This document shows, one piece after another, positions 24,095-32,527 of a stretch of DNA of 40,804 nt. Position 1 is the stretch's first letter; every line of letters starts with the position of its first letter. Below the pieces are notes generated by a model, which saw only the letters and a list, made by a program, of their open reading frames with translations, was not told the DNA's origin and ran no database searches. The translations under genes and the position numbers were made by a program. Source of the DNA: Rhodoferax ferrireducens. Its GTDB lineage: Bacteria; Pseudomonadota; Gammaproteobacteria; Burkholderiales; Burkholderiaceae_C. The DNA is taken from positions 1 to 40,804 of the forward strand of contig MTEI01000021.1 in the NCBI GenBank assembly GCA_002083775.1. The letters are read 5' to 3'.

Positions 24095-24596
24095 ACAGAT
24101 CCGGCAAGATTTACGCGCCCACCAGGGTGACTGGGGCGCGCAGGGGTTTTGGGCCTTGGTCATTTACCGTTTTGGCCGTTGGCGCTACCAGGTGCGCCCA
24201 GCACTGTTGCGCAAACTTTTTTCGCTCATCTACCGGGTACTTTACAAAATGGTGCAGATCGTCACCGGCATTGAGCTGCCTTGTGAGGTGCCGATTGGGA
24301 AAAACTTTTGTATTGAACATTCAGGTGGCATCGTGGTCAGCGGGTTTGCCAAATTTGGTGACAACTGCCGCATTCGCAACGGGGTGGTGATTGGGTTAAG
24401 CCGTGTGAGTGACCCCTGTGCGCCGGTGTTTGGCAACAACGTGGACATTGGCGCCGGTGCCAAGGTGCTGGGCCATATTCGCATTGGCAACAACGTGTGT
24501 ATTGGTGCCAATGCCGTGGTGTTGCAAGACGTGCCCGACAACTGCATTGCAGTGGGTGTGCCAGCCACCATCAAAGCCCGTCAACCGCGCGACTGA
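24087..24596 (+). CDS. Serine-acetyltransferase-like hexapeptide acetyltransferase (EPS)
   Basis: The 169-aa protein has an N-terminal helical part (about 1-65) and a left-handed beta-helix (about 70-160) with hexapeptide turns such as IGKNFCIEHSGGIVVSG, NNVDIGAGAKVLG and IGNNVCIGANAVV. It ends in the CysE-type PDNCIAVGVPATI. The CysE catalytic DRHP/HP loop is not seen and EHSGG occupies its place. It therefore probably acetylates a sugar, as WcaB/EpsC-type proteins are thought to. ATG 24087 is preferred; TTG 24078 is possible. It overlaps the preceding membrane gene. Confidence 0.85.
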   Translation: MFEQIRQDLRAHQGDWGAQGFWALVIYRFGRWRYQVRPALLRKLFSLIYRVLYKMVQIVTGIELPCEVPIGKNFCIEHSGGIVVSGFAKFGDNCRIRNGVVIGLSRVSDPCAPVFGNNVDIGAGAKVLGHIRIGNNVCIGANAVVLQDVPDNCIAVGVPATIKARQPRD

Positions 24597-24610
24597 ATCC
24601 GCCTGACAAG

Positions 24611-24626
24611 TTCACAGTTTTATGAC
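24611..24626. promoter_or_regulatory. Candidate EPS operator, site 2 (PilZ gene)
   Basis: TTCACA-GTTT-TATGAC lies 65 bp upstream of the PilZ start codon. It matches the STAS-gene palindrome in arms and spacing with two substitutions, and both are followed by ACTTG. Confidence 0.5.
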
Positions 24627-24691
24627 ACTTGAATGGGTCATATTGCCTATTCTTGGTGGATAAATTTTTCATCATCCACAGGATTTGCGCC

Positions 24692-25372
24692 ATGTACCCC
24701 ACACTACTTTCCAAAATTGACTCGCGCCATGAAATTCGCCAATATCTTGATTGGCACTATGAGCAGTGTGTGCCTCTGCGGCTGATGTTTGAGTCAAGCG
24801 ACGGTCACCTGCCAGCCTATGTGAAAGGCTTTGACGAGGCAGCGGGCACCATCGATGTGATGTGCATGGGTGTGCAAGACATTCGCCCACACGTGAAGGT
24901 GTCCTACGCTGTTATCGGCGCAATGGCATCTGGTGCAAGATTTTTGGCTTCAGGACAGATGCGGGTCAACCTTGCACAGGATGACAGCCTCACGCTCAGT
25001 TTTCCCCAGTGGTTGGATGTGTCCCAGTCGCGCGATTGTTACCGGTGTGTGGCCCCCAGTGGTCATTTTCTGCATTTCAGCTCTGCGGAGCCGCACCTCA
25101 ATGACATCATCTGCCGGGTCAGAGATGTCAGCCTTGAAGGCTTGTCCGTCGACTGGGAGCCAGAGGGGCAACTCTCTTTCAGGGTGGGGGCTCAAACGGA
25201 CGATGCCATTCTTCAATCGCAGGACAACCTGGTACATCTGGGTAAATTGCGGGTGACACATATCACGCACCGGGCCAGCCACTACACCATTGGCTTGACC
25301 TTTGACCAAAACGCGCCCAAAGCGTTTGGCTCGTTGGTCTTGGATGTGCAGCGCGCCCAGTGCCTGCTTTGA
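24692..25372 (+). CDS. PilZ-domain c-di-GMP receptor, YcgR-like
   Basis: The 226-aa protein has a YcgR-type layout: an N-terminal beta-barrel (about 15-105) and a C-terminal PilZ domain (about 107-220). The two c-di-GMP-binding signatures are present: R-D-C-Y-R (R-x-x-x-R) near residue 113 and DVSLEG (D/N-x-S-x-x-G) near 150. It should bind c-di-GMP and act on a partner protein, in this setting probably polymer production or motility. ATG 24692 is chosen over the frame start at 24629 because AGGA precedes it and the domain then begins in register. The gene has its own promoter region with the shared palindrome. Confidence 0.8.
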   Translation: MYPTLLSKIDSRHEIRQYLDWHYEQCVPLRLMFESSDGHLPAYVKGFDEAAGTIDVMCMGVQDIRPHVKVSYAVIGAMASGARFLASGQMRVNLAQDDSLTLSFPQWLDVSQSRDCYRCVAPSGHFLHFSSAEPHLNDIICRVRDVSLEGLSVDWEPEGQLSFRVGAQTDDAILQSQDNLVHLGKLRVTHITHRASHYTIGLTFDQNAPKAFGSLVLDVQRAQCLL

Positions 25373-25420
25373 TGCCGCAGATTCGCTACAAATCCTAAAA
25401 AACCAATCCAAAGTGAATTT

Positions 25421-26611
25421 ATGACCGACCTACTGCTTGCGCTTGTCATGCTGCTGCTTGCACTGCCCAGCCTGTCCTTGCTGATTCTGACCCTGGCGGC
25501 TTTGGGGCAAAACCGCAAGGCTGTAGCCCCGATTGCGGCCTCAGCACTGCCAGTACGCGTGGCCGTGCTGGTACCAGCCCACAACGAATCAATGAATGTG
25601 TTGCCCACCATCGCCTGTCTGGTCAAACAACTCAATCCCAGTGACCAACTTTTGGTGGTGGCCGACAACTGCAGCGACGATACCGCTGCGCTTGCGCGTG
25701 CTGCGGGTGCCAACGTGCTCGAGCGGCATCATGCCGAACTTCGCGGCAAAGGGTATGCACTGGCTTTTGGGGTGGATGCCTTGCGCGCTGACCCGCCTGA
25801 CGTGGTGCTGGTGGTCGATGCCGACTGCGTGGTCTCAGAAGGCGCAGTAGCCTGCATTGCGCAGCACTGCTTGGCTACGGGCAAACCTGTGCAAATGCTC
25901 AATTTGATGAGCGCCGGGCCGGGTGCGGGGCTAAAAATCAGGGTGCTGGAGTTCGCGCAGGTGATGAAAAACCTGGTTCGCCCGCTTGGCACCTTTCGTT
26001 TGGGGGGAGCTTGCCCCTTGATGGGCACAGGCATGGCCTTGCCCTGGGCGCTTATTGTGAATGCCAAACTGGCCACAGGGCACATCACGGAAGACCTGAA
26101 GCTGGGTTTGGACCTGGCAGTGGCTGGCCACGCCCCGCAGTTTTTGCCGCAAGTGCGGGTCAGCAGCGCATTTCCCATGGACACCAGTGTGGCCAAAACT
26201 CAAAAGTCGCGTTGGGAGCACGGCAGCTTGGCTATTTTGATGGATGAGCTGCCAGGTGTGTTGTCGGCTGCCCTGAAAACGGGCAAGCCAGCGCTGCTCG
26301 TGATGGCCATGGACTTGCTGATTCCCCCGGTGGCCCTGTACTTTCTGGTGTTGGCTGCGGCCTTGGGTCTAAGCCTGGGGGCAGCCCTGGTGTGGCCGGT
26401 GTGGCAACTGGCAGCCTTGGTTGCCAGCTTTGCAGCTGTGGCCTTTTTTCTGGCTATTGCTTTGACATGGTGGTGTTTTGGACGGCATTTGTTAAGCGCG
26501 AAAGAGCTGCTGAGCACGCCCGTCTACGCGCTGTGGAAGCTACCTGTTTATCTGGCCTTCTTCCTGAAAAAAAGGTCTGGCTGGGTTCGTACCAAACGCG
26601 TTACTGAGTAG
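25421..26611 (+). CDS. Membrane glycosyltransferase family 2
   Basis: The 396-aa enzyme has one N-terminal membrane helix (about 3-28), a GT-A domain with VLVPAHNES, VVADNCSDDT and VVDADCVV (the Asp-x-Asp metal site, about residue 130), ITEDLKLGLDLAVAG (catalytic base Glu-Asp), and QKSRWEHG (the Q-x-x-R-W type motif). Two or three membrane helices end the protein (about 285-350). This is the cellulose/hyaluronan-synthase-like branch of GT2, although without a full translocation channel it probably adds a single sugar to the lipid-linked unit. It follows the PilZ gene by 48 bp, so the two may be co-transcribed and possibly linked in control. Confidence 0.9.
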   Translation: MTDLLLALVMLLLALPSLSLLILTLAALGQNRKAVAPIAASALPVRVAVLVPAHNESMNVLPTIACLVKQLNPSDQLLVVADNCSDDTAALARAAGANVLERHHAELRGKGYALAFGVDALRADPPDVVLVVDADCVVSEGAVACIAQHCLATGKPVQMLNLMSAGPGAGLKIRVLEFAQVMKNLVRPLGTFRLGGACPLMGTGMALPWALIVNAKLATGHITEDLKLGLDLAVAGHAPQFLPQVRVSSAFPMDTSVAKTQKSRWEHGSLAILMDELPGVLSAALKTGKPALLVMAMDLLIPPVALYFLVLAAALGLSLGAALVWPVWQLAALVASFAAVAFFLAIALTWWCFGRHLLSAKELLSTPVYALWKLPVYLAFFLKKRSGWVRTKRVTE

Positions 26612-26619
26612 CAGAGGCT

Positions 26620-26635
26620 GCCACAGTCTGGTAAC
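26620..26635. promoter_or_regulatory. Candidate EPS operator, site 4 (wzc-like gene)
   Basis: GCCACA-GTCT-GGTAAC, followed by AC, lies 92 bp upstream of the wzc-like start codon. It is the weakest of the four spacing-matched copies. Confidence 0.35.
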
Positions 26636-26727
26636 ACTCGGGTTGGGTTGCAGCGGTGTAATTGATGCTTGACCGAAGCCGCTCGTGCGGCGTTCGGCCC
26701 ACGCCAATCCGAAAGAAGTCACACCAC

Positions 26728-28881
26728 ATGGATACCAGTCAATTGCCAAGTCGGGGCATCAAGCCCTTGGTGAGTTTGCGCAAGCACTACCGCGTGAGCC
26801 TGTTCATTTTTGTGCTGGTGGTGCTGATTGGCCTGCCTGTGGCCTGGATCAAAGGCCAAAGCGTGTACAGCACAGAGTCGGTGTTTCAGGTGTCGCCAAA
26901 CTACATGAAAACACTCTCCAGCGACAAAGAGGTGGAGTTCCAGTCCAACTCGCAATACCGCGAATTCGTCAACCACTTGTCCAACACGGTCAGGCGTTAT
27001 GACGTGATTGAGCGGGCTTTGAAAAAACTGCGTGACGCAAAGATAGAGGTGCAGCCAAAAGGCATGACCGAGCGCAAGTACATTGAAAAGCTTCAAAAAC
27101 TGGTCACGGTGCGCGCCATCCCCGACACCTACATGGTGCGTATTGGTTTTGATGGTCAGGAGAAGGAGTCTCTTGACGGCATCGTCAATGCCATCACCCA
27201 ATCGTTCCTGGAGACCACAAAAAATGAACAGATTTTTGGTTCGGTGGAACGGCTTGAGGCGCTCCAGACCAATGCAGCCCGGTTGCAGCAAGAGATCACC
27301 CAACTGGAGGCGCAACGGGTTGGCCTGTCTGAACTGCTCGGACTGACCACGTTCGGTGAAAACGTGGTCAACCCTTACGACACCATGCTGGCGCAGGCGC
27401 GCGAGCAGTACGCGTCTGCCGCCCGCGACCGTGCACATGCCGATGCCACCTTGCAGGCGTTTCTGGCACAGCGTGAAACACCCACTTCGGTGGGACGCTC
27501 CATCATGGAGATGCGTTTGCAGGACACCGGTCTGCAGGCATTGCGTTCCGAGGTGGTCAAACGGTCCGAGGAACTTGGCCGTGTTGCCACCGGACTGGAG
27601 GACAAACACCCCGCGAAGAAGCCTGCGCTTGATGAATACGCAGCCATCAACAAACGGTTGCAGACAAAAGAGGTCGAATTTGAGACAGTGGCCTATGGCA
27701 ACCTCAAAAGCCGCCTGCTGGCCTCGCAATTGCAGACTCAACGGGTGGAAGCCGAGATTCGTGATGGTCTGAAAAAAATTGAAGGCCAAGCGGCTGATTA
27801 CGCCAGAAACTTCCAGCAAGCCATGCGAATCACCGGCGACATTCGCAAGCGAGAGCAAGAGCACAAGGAGGTTCGTGACCGCCTTAACTATTTGCAGAAT
27901 GAAAGTGCAGCCATCGGTTTTGTGCGCCTGGTCTCAATCGCATTGCCCGCAGAAACCCCTCAGGGGGTTGGCAAAACCAAACTGCTGTTGCTGGTGTTTG
28001 TGCTGGCTGGTGCGCTTGCCTTGGTTGCACCGATTGCCCTGGACCTGTCAGACAACCGGATTCATACCGTCAACGATGCAGAAAAATTGATGGGCATTCC
28101 CGCTGCCGGTTGGCAGGTCATGAACACGGATTTGCCCTCTGGGATGTTTGCCAAAGAGCAAACCCGGCGTTTTGCCTCCACCCTGATCCGCAACCGGGCC
28201 CGAACCGCCAAGAACGTGTTTTCCTTTGCGTCCATCAAGACAGCGGGCGGGGTGGACACGGTCATTCTTGACACCGCTGCAACGCTCCAGCAGTTGGGTT
28301 TTCGGGTGCTGGTGGTCGATGCCAACAGCTTTACCCCCAGCACCTTGTTCAAGCCGGATCACCCGGGTTTGTCCAACTTTTTGGCGGGCCAGGCGAACCT
28401 CGACGCGGTGCAGCACACCCTCGTCTACCAGGGTGAGTGCCTGGAGGCCGTTGGTTTTGGCGACCAAAAATCCACCGGCGTGCAACGGCTTGACCTATTG
28501 CAACAAGCGGTTGCTCATTGGACCCAGCACCATGACTATGTGCTGGTCGCGCTGCCACCGGTGTTGCTCAGTGCCGATGCCGAGCTGCTGATTGATGCCC
28601 TGGGGCAGGTGTTTATGGTGCTGGAGGCCCAGTCGGTGAGCCGAGGTGAGGTGGCGCGAGCCAAACGCCTGCTGGAAAAAATCGACCCCGAAGCCGTAGG
28701 TTTGTTTGTCAACAGCATTCCCATGTTCGAGGGGGGTGGCTACATGCAGGAGCTGTTGCTGGAGACCTTGACCAAAAACGATTTCAAGCACTTCATGAGT
28801 TTGTCCAACCTGAGGTTGCAGGTGGAGTTGTTGCGTGCACGTTGGGTGCAAAATCGGATGAAGAAGCAAGCTCGCGCTTGA
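26728..28881 (+). CDS. Wzz/Wzc-like chain-length protein with a degenerate BY-kinase domain
   Basis: The 717-aa protein has a first membrane helix (about 23-41), a periplasmic Wzz-type domain with long coiled coil (about 170-410), a second helix (about 414-436), and a cytoplasmic tyrosine-kinase-like domain (about 490-690). In the last, the Walker A loop reads TAGGVDTVIL in place of a G-x-x-x-x-G-K-S/T, so the invariant Lys is gone. VLVVDAN and LVALPPV mark the Walker A' and B positions. No C-terminal Tyr cluster is seen. It should co-polymerise with the Wza-like exporter and set chain length, but probably without kinase activity. ATG 26728 fits the family start; the longer frame does not. 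Confidence 0.85.
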   Translation: MDTSQLPSRGIKPLVSLRKHYRVSLFIFVLVVLIGLPVAWIKGQSVYSTESVFQVSPNYMKTLSSDKEVEFQSNSQYREFVNHLSNTVRRYDVIERALKKLRDAKIEVQPKGMTERKYIEKLQKLVTVRAIPDTYMVRIGFDGQEKESLDGIVNAITQSFLETTKNEQIFGSVERLEALQTNAARLQQEITQLEAQRVGLSELLGLTTFGENVVNPYDTMLAQAREQYASAARDRAHADATLQAFLAQRETPTSVGRSIMEMRLQDTGLQALRSEVVKRSEELGRVATGLEDKHPAKKPALDEYAAINKRLQTKEVEFETVAYGNLKSRLLASQLQTQRVEAEIRDGLKKIEGQAADYARNFQQAMRITGDIRKREQEHKEVRDRLNYLQNESAAIGFVRLVSIALPAETPQGVGKTKLLLLVFVLAGALALVAPIALDLSDNRIHTVNDAEKLMGIPAAGWQVMNTDLPSGMFAKEQTRRFASTLIRNRARTAKNVFSFASIKTAGGVDTVILDTAATLQQLGFRVLVVDANSFTPSTLFKPDHPGLSNFLAGQANLDAVQHTLVYQGECLEAVGFGDQKSTGVQRLDLLQQAVAHWTQHHDYVLVALPPVLLSADAELLIDALGQVFMVLEAQSVSRGEVARAKRLLEKIDPEAVGLFVNSIPMFEGGGYMQELLLETLTKNDFKHFMSLSNLRLQVELLRARWVQNRMKKQARA

Positions 28882-28884
28882 TTC

Positions 28885-28922
28885 GCCGGCAACTGTCGGG
28901 CCGGCTGTGCCTGTTTGCTTTT
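28885..28922 (+). terminator. Possible attenuating hairpin after the wzc-like gene
   Basis: GCCGGC at 28885-28890 can pair with GCCGGC at 28900-28905, and a T-rich run appears some 10 bases later. The gap before the T-run makes full termination doubtful. Confidence 0.3.
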
Positions 28923-28938
28923 TCGGCCTGAAAACACC

Positions 28939-30333
28939 ATGAATGTCACCCGTTACGTCGTCTTCGTTGCCATGGTGATGGCGATGTACATGATCGCAAA
29001 ACGCGGGGCAGAGCAGACTTTTCTGAAAGTCTGGATGCCCTTCTTTCTGCTGATGCCCTTTTCTTTCTGGGTCAACATTCCGGGCTTGCCTGACCCCAAT
29101 TTCATGCAGGCGGCTATTCTCCCGATTTTGTTTGTGCTGGTGCGCGACCGATTGGGCGACATGAAATTTGGCCGAATGGAGGTCTTGCTGGTGCTGTATT
29201 TTGTGGTGCGGGTGGTGGCCGACTACCTGAGCCGAGGTTATTCGGATGCGCAGAACTATGCTTTTTACATCCTTTCGTCCCTGATTGGCCCGTACTTGAT
29301 TGGCCGCTACCTGATTGACAGCCGTCGCATGGACATTGAAACCGGACGCATGTTTGTGCTGATTTTCCTGTTGATGTTTCCGCTGTTTGTCTATGAAGCC
29401 AAATTCTGGGTGAGTCCGACGTTCAAGATATTTTCAGGCCTTTTCCCCAATTCGTTCAGTGCGGTCTCTATCCGCTGGGGTCTTGCGCGCACCGCAGGCA
29501 CGTTTGAGCACCCGATTCTGGCCTGCATCATGATCATTGCGGTGTACCGGCTGCACCGCTGGTTGTCGTGGCAAGGCGTGTGGGAACAAAAGCAACCCGG
29601 TCTGCTCGGCCGGGTGCAACACCACATGCAGCGTTTGCCCTTGGCCTTCAAACACCAGATCACCCTCATCCTGATCGTGATGGCGTTGATGACCATCTCG
29701 CGCGGGCCGTGGATTGGGGGCTTGGTGGGTGCCACGCTGGTGGCCGTGGGCAACACCAAAAACCGCAAGCAATGGCTGATCTTTGTGGCGGCCTTCTTTT
29801 TGATTGGCGGGCTGCTTGGCCAAGCGGCGCTGGATGCTTACATCACGCCCAAGGAAGGTGAAATTCTGAGTGGCGAAGCACAAACCATGCTGTACCGCAA
29901 GGTCATGATCGAGCAATACAAAAGTTTCCTGATGGAGAAATTCTGGTCGGGTTGGGGCCTGACCACCGTGCCCACCATTCGGGGTATGGAGTCGGTAGAC
30001 AACGCCTTCTTTTTGATGGCCTTGCAGCACGGCGTGCTGGCACCCACCGTGTTTGCCACCATTTTTGTGTACGCCATCCTGTCGCAGGTGAAGTTTGGCC
30101 TCAAAGCTCCGGTGGGTGAAGCCCCCATTGGTTTCACGTTTTCCGGCATTTACCTGATGTGTTTTATTGCTTTTTCGACCGTTTACATGGGTTCACAAAC
30201 TGAACCCATGCTGTTTTTGCTGCTGGGCTGGGGCGAGAGCATCAAACATCGGGGCCATCATCTGGACACAGAAAAGGCACATTCGGCAGGTAAGACGGTG
30301 CCCAAGTCGCCCTTCAGACGCGTGATGTCTTGA
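28939..30333 (+). CDS. Wzy-like polysaccharide polymerase (O-antigen ligase/polymerase family)
   Basis: The 464-aa integral membrane protein has about 11-12 hydrophobic segments and a large periplasmic loop before the last ones. The loop holds GWGLTTVPTIRGMESVDNAF, the D-N-containing motif typical of Wzy_C/O-antigen polymerase proteins. It would join lipid-linked repeat units at the periplasmic face of the inner membrane. It follows the wzc-like gene by 57 bp. Its last 20 bp overlap the tail of the convergent acyltransferase gene, so the two operons meet inside coding sequence. The family is poorly conserved, hence the moderate certainty on the exact role. Confidence 0.82.
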   Translation: MNVTRYVVFVAMVMAMYMIAKRGAEQTFLKVWMPFFLLMPFSFWVNIPGLPDPNFMQAAILPILFVLVRDRLGDMKFGRMEVLLVLYFVVRVVADYLSRGYSDAQNYAFYILSSLIGPYLIGRYLIDSRRMDIETGRMFVLIFLLMFPLFVYEAKFWVSPTFKIFSGLFPNSFSAVSIRWGLARTAGTFEHPILACIMIIAVYRLHRWLSWQGVWEQKQPGLLGRVQHHMQRLPLAFKHQITLILIVMALMTISRGPWIGGLVGATLVAVGNTKNRKQWLIFVAAFFLIGGLLGQAALDAYITPKEGEILSGEAQTMLYRKVMIEQYKSFLMEKFWSGWGLTTVPTIRGMESVDNAFFLMALQHGVLAPTVFATIFVYAILSQVKFGLKAPVGEAPIGFTFSGIYLMCFIAFSTVYMGSQTEPMLFLLLGWGESIKHRGHHLDTEKAHSAGKTVPKSPFRRVMS

Positions 30334-31447
30334 GTTTGGTCTGCTTTTGTGCCAGGCGATGGCCAAGCGCGATCAGCGGGTTCTCAATCAGCAACAGGCT
30401 CAGGCTGGCGCAAACAAAAACCGTGATCAGGTTGTAGGGGAACACCTGCACCCACGCCAGGCCCGCCACCCGCTCATCGTTCCAGACCAGAAACAACTGT
30501 TGCCAAAGGTACAAGCTGTAAGACAGCCGACCGACCATTCGCAAGGGCGTACTTTCAAGCAAGCGGCTGGTGAGTCGCTTGTCTTGCACCACGGTGCCCA
30601 GAATCAGCAGGGGGATCAGCATGGCTTTCAAGGAAATCAAGGCAAAGTCAAGCTTCCAGTTTCCACTTGGCAGAGCTTCAATCAGCAACAAGGCGGCCAG
30701 CAGTACCGGCCAGCCCAAGGGATGGGCATACCACTGCTGCAAACGCTTCTTGAAAACGGCATCGCCATACAGCAGGGCGGTGAGCACACCCCACAAAATG
30801 CCATCGGCCTGGATGTCGGTTCGTCCCCAAAACACGGCTGGCGAGGAGCCACTGATCTGGAACCTGAAGTCCAGTGCGCGCCAAACGGCAATCAACAGGG
30901 CCATGACAACCACCACGGCCACCCTGCGCCGGGATATTTTCAGGAGCAGAAAAGCAGCTGGCCAGAGAAAATAAAAATGCTCCTCAACCGCCAGCGACCA
31001 AAAATGCCCCAGGTACCAGCTGTGTTCCGCCTGCGTGTAGTTGGCGGCAAACAGCAAGGTGCTTAACCAGCGCCCCAGGCTGACATCAAGCACGCCATTC
31101 AGGGCCAGCAACCCCACCACCGCAAGAAAAAACACCGAGGCTGGCAAAATCCGGAAAGCGCGGCGGATGTAAAACGCACGCAACGACACCTGACCGCGCC
31201 GGCTTTCCTCTTCAATGAGTTTGCTGGTGATCAAAAAGCCGCTCAAACCGAAAAACAGCTGTACGCCCAGCAAACCGAGCTTTTTGAAAGTGGCCGAGTG
31301 CGCCAGCCAGTCGCTGTTAAACACCAGTTGCATCGACTCCGAGCCATGGGCCAACAACACCAGGCCAATGGCCACGGCGCGCCAACCGTCAAGCGTTGGC
31401 AGGTAGGTGCCAAAGGTTCGCGCTGCATGCGAGGGTGTGGCGCTCAT
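30314..31447 (-). CDS. Membrane acyltransferase (OafA/YrhL type)
   Basis: The 377-aa protein has about ten membrane helices. The first region reads YLPTLDGWRAVAIGLVLLAH with the family R-A and catalytic His, LFFGLSGFLIT follows, and HSWYLGHFWSLAVEEHFYFL is the strongly conserved W-S-L-x-V-E-E-x-F-Y motif. It lacks the extra C-terminal SGNH domain of full OafA. It transfers an acyl group, often acetyl, onto a surface glycan. It is the last gene of the right-hand operon, its ATG overlapping the preceding glycosyltransferase stop by 4 bp. Confidence 0.92.
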   Translation of the reverse strand: MSATPSHAARTFGTYLPTLDGWRAVAIGLVLLAHGSESMQLVFNSDWLAHSATFKKLGLLGVQLFFGLSGFLITSKLIEEESRRGQVSLRAFYIRRAFRILPASVFFLAVVGLLALNGVLDVSLGRWLSTLLFAANYTQAEHSWYLGHFWSLAVEEHFYFLWPAAFLLLKISRRRVAVVVVMALLIAVWRALDFRFQISGSSPAVFWGRTDIQADGILWGVLTALLYGDAVFKKRLQQWYAHPLGWPVLLAALLLIEALPSGNWKLDFALISLKAMLIPLLILGTVVQDKRLTSRLLESTPLRMVGRLSYSLYLWQQLFLVWNDERVAGLAWVQVFPYNLITVFVCASLSLLLIENPLIALGHRLAQKQTKLKTSRV

Positions 31448-32520
31448 GCTTGCAGCGCCTCCAGCAAGCGCTCTGTTGCATCGCTCCAGGAGTAAGCGTG
31501 GGCTTTTTCAAAGGCTTTTTCCGAGCGCTGCTGCCAGTCAGCTGCCGGCAGCTTGAAGAAGGCCACGATAGCCGCAGCCATGGCTTGCGGTGACTCCTTG
31601 GCCACCAAAACGCCAGTGCCATCACCCAGCAACTCGGGGGCGGCCCCAATCGGCACCGCAATCACTGGCGTGCGGCAGGCCATCGCTTCGAGAATCGGCA
31701 AGCCGAAGCTGTCCAGCCGAGAGCCGAACAGCCAGACATCACAGCGGCCATAAACGTCTTTGAGTGCGGTTTGCGCAGGGCGATAAAAGTAGTCAGTGTC
31801 TGCGGGCAAGGGCACCTCTGCAGCGGGCTGGTCGGCACCAAAGGCCACCACCTTCAGGTCAGGCAATTCACGCCGGGCCAATTCGCAGGCCTGACCACAA
31901 ATGTCAGCCCCTTTGATAGCAGCAACCGCGTAAACGAAGCCCACTGTGGGGGAGGGTTGGCGGCTTCGTGCTGGCGCAGTGAACTGCTGCAGGTCAACCG
32001 CATTGGGCACCACGGTGATGCCCAGGGGGCCCAATTGGGCTTCAATGGTGCGCTTGAGGTCAGATGAAATAGCGATTTTTGTGTTGGGCAATTGCAGGGC
32101 GGCGTGGACTTGTGCAATGACTTGCGGACCAAACCAGACTTCATAGCCCTGTATCAAATGCACTTTGCGGCCCTTGCTGGCGGGCATGCCGTGCATCCAG
32201 ACCGCCGTTTCCCACCAGGTGGCAATGATGATGTCAGCGTCTGGCACATCGGCGGCCGTGATCGCGCGCGGCCTCTCCAGCACCATGTGGGGCACGCCTG
32301 ACAGGGCAATGTGGCCCGGCTGCGGGCGGGTGCGCTGGCGCAGGCGCGCCCAGTCTTGCCTGACAACGCTGCGCACGGTGTCGCGCAGACCCAGCCGGTC
32401 TGGGGCGCAGCTGACGACCAGCACCTCATGGCCGCGTGCCAGCAGTTGCTGGGCATAAATGGCCACCACACGGTTGCCACCGGTGAGGTTGTCTGAGGGC
32501 ATTAAAAAAGTGATTCGCAT
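31444..32520 (-). CDS. Glycosyltransferase family 4 (GT-B)
   Basis: The 358-aa soluble GT-B enzyme has the glycine-rich entry loop MPSDNLTGGNRVVAIYAQQL and an acceptor domain to about residue 175. The donor domain has GFVYAVAAIKGADI, a predicted loop with the sugar-nucleotide helix RLDSFGLPILEAMACRTPVI (the E-x7-E motif of GT4), and a final helix. It probably adds one sugar to the lipid-linked repeat. It starts 7 bp after the flippase gene and overlaps the acyltransferase start. Confidence 0.9.
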   Translation of the reverse strand: MRITFLMPSDNLTGGNRVVAIYAQQLLARGHEVLVVSCAPDRLGLRDTVRSVVRQDWARLRQRTRPQPGHIALSGVPHMVLERPRAITAADVPDADIIIATWWETAVWMHGMPASKGRKVHLIQGYEVWFGPQVIAQVHAALQLPNTKIAISSDLKRTIEAQLGPLGITVVPNAVDLQQFTAPARSRQPSPTVGFVYAVAAIKGADICGQACELARRELPDLKVVAFGADQPAAEVPLPADTDYFYRPAQTALKDVYGRCDVWLFGSRLDSFGLPILEAMACRTPVIAVPIGAAPELLGDGTGVLVAKESPQAMAAAIVAFFKLPAADWQQRSEKAFEKAHAYSWSDATERLLEALQA

Positions 32521-32527
32521 GGGTGGG

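Noticed and set aside
26719..27864. 381-codon minus-strand open frame
   Set aside because: It is antisense to the Wzz/Wzc-like gene, whose domains and membrane helices are clear.
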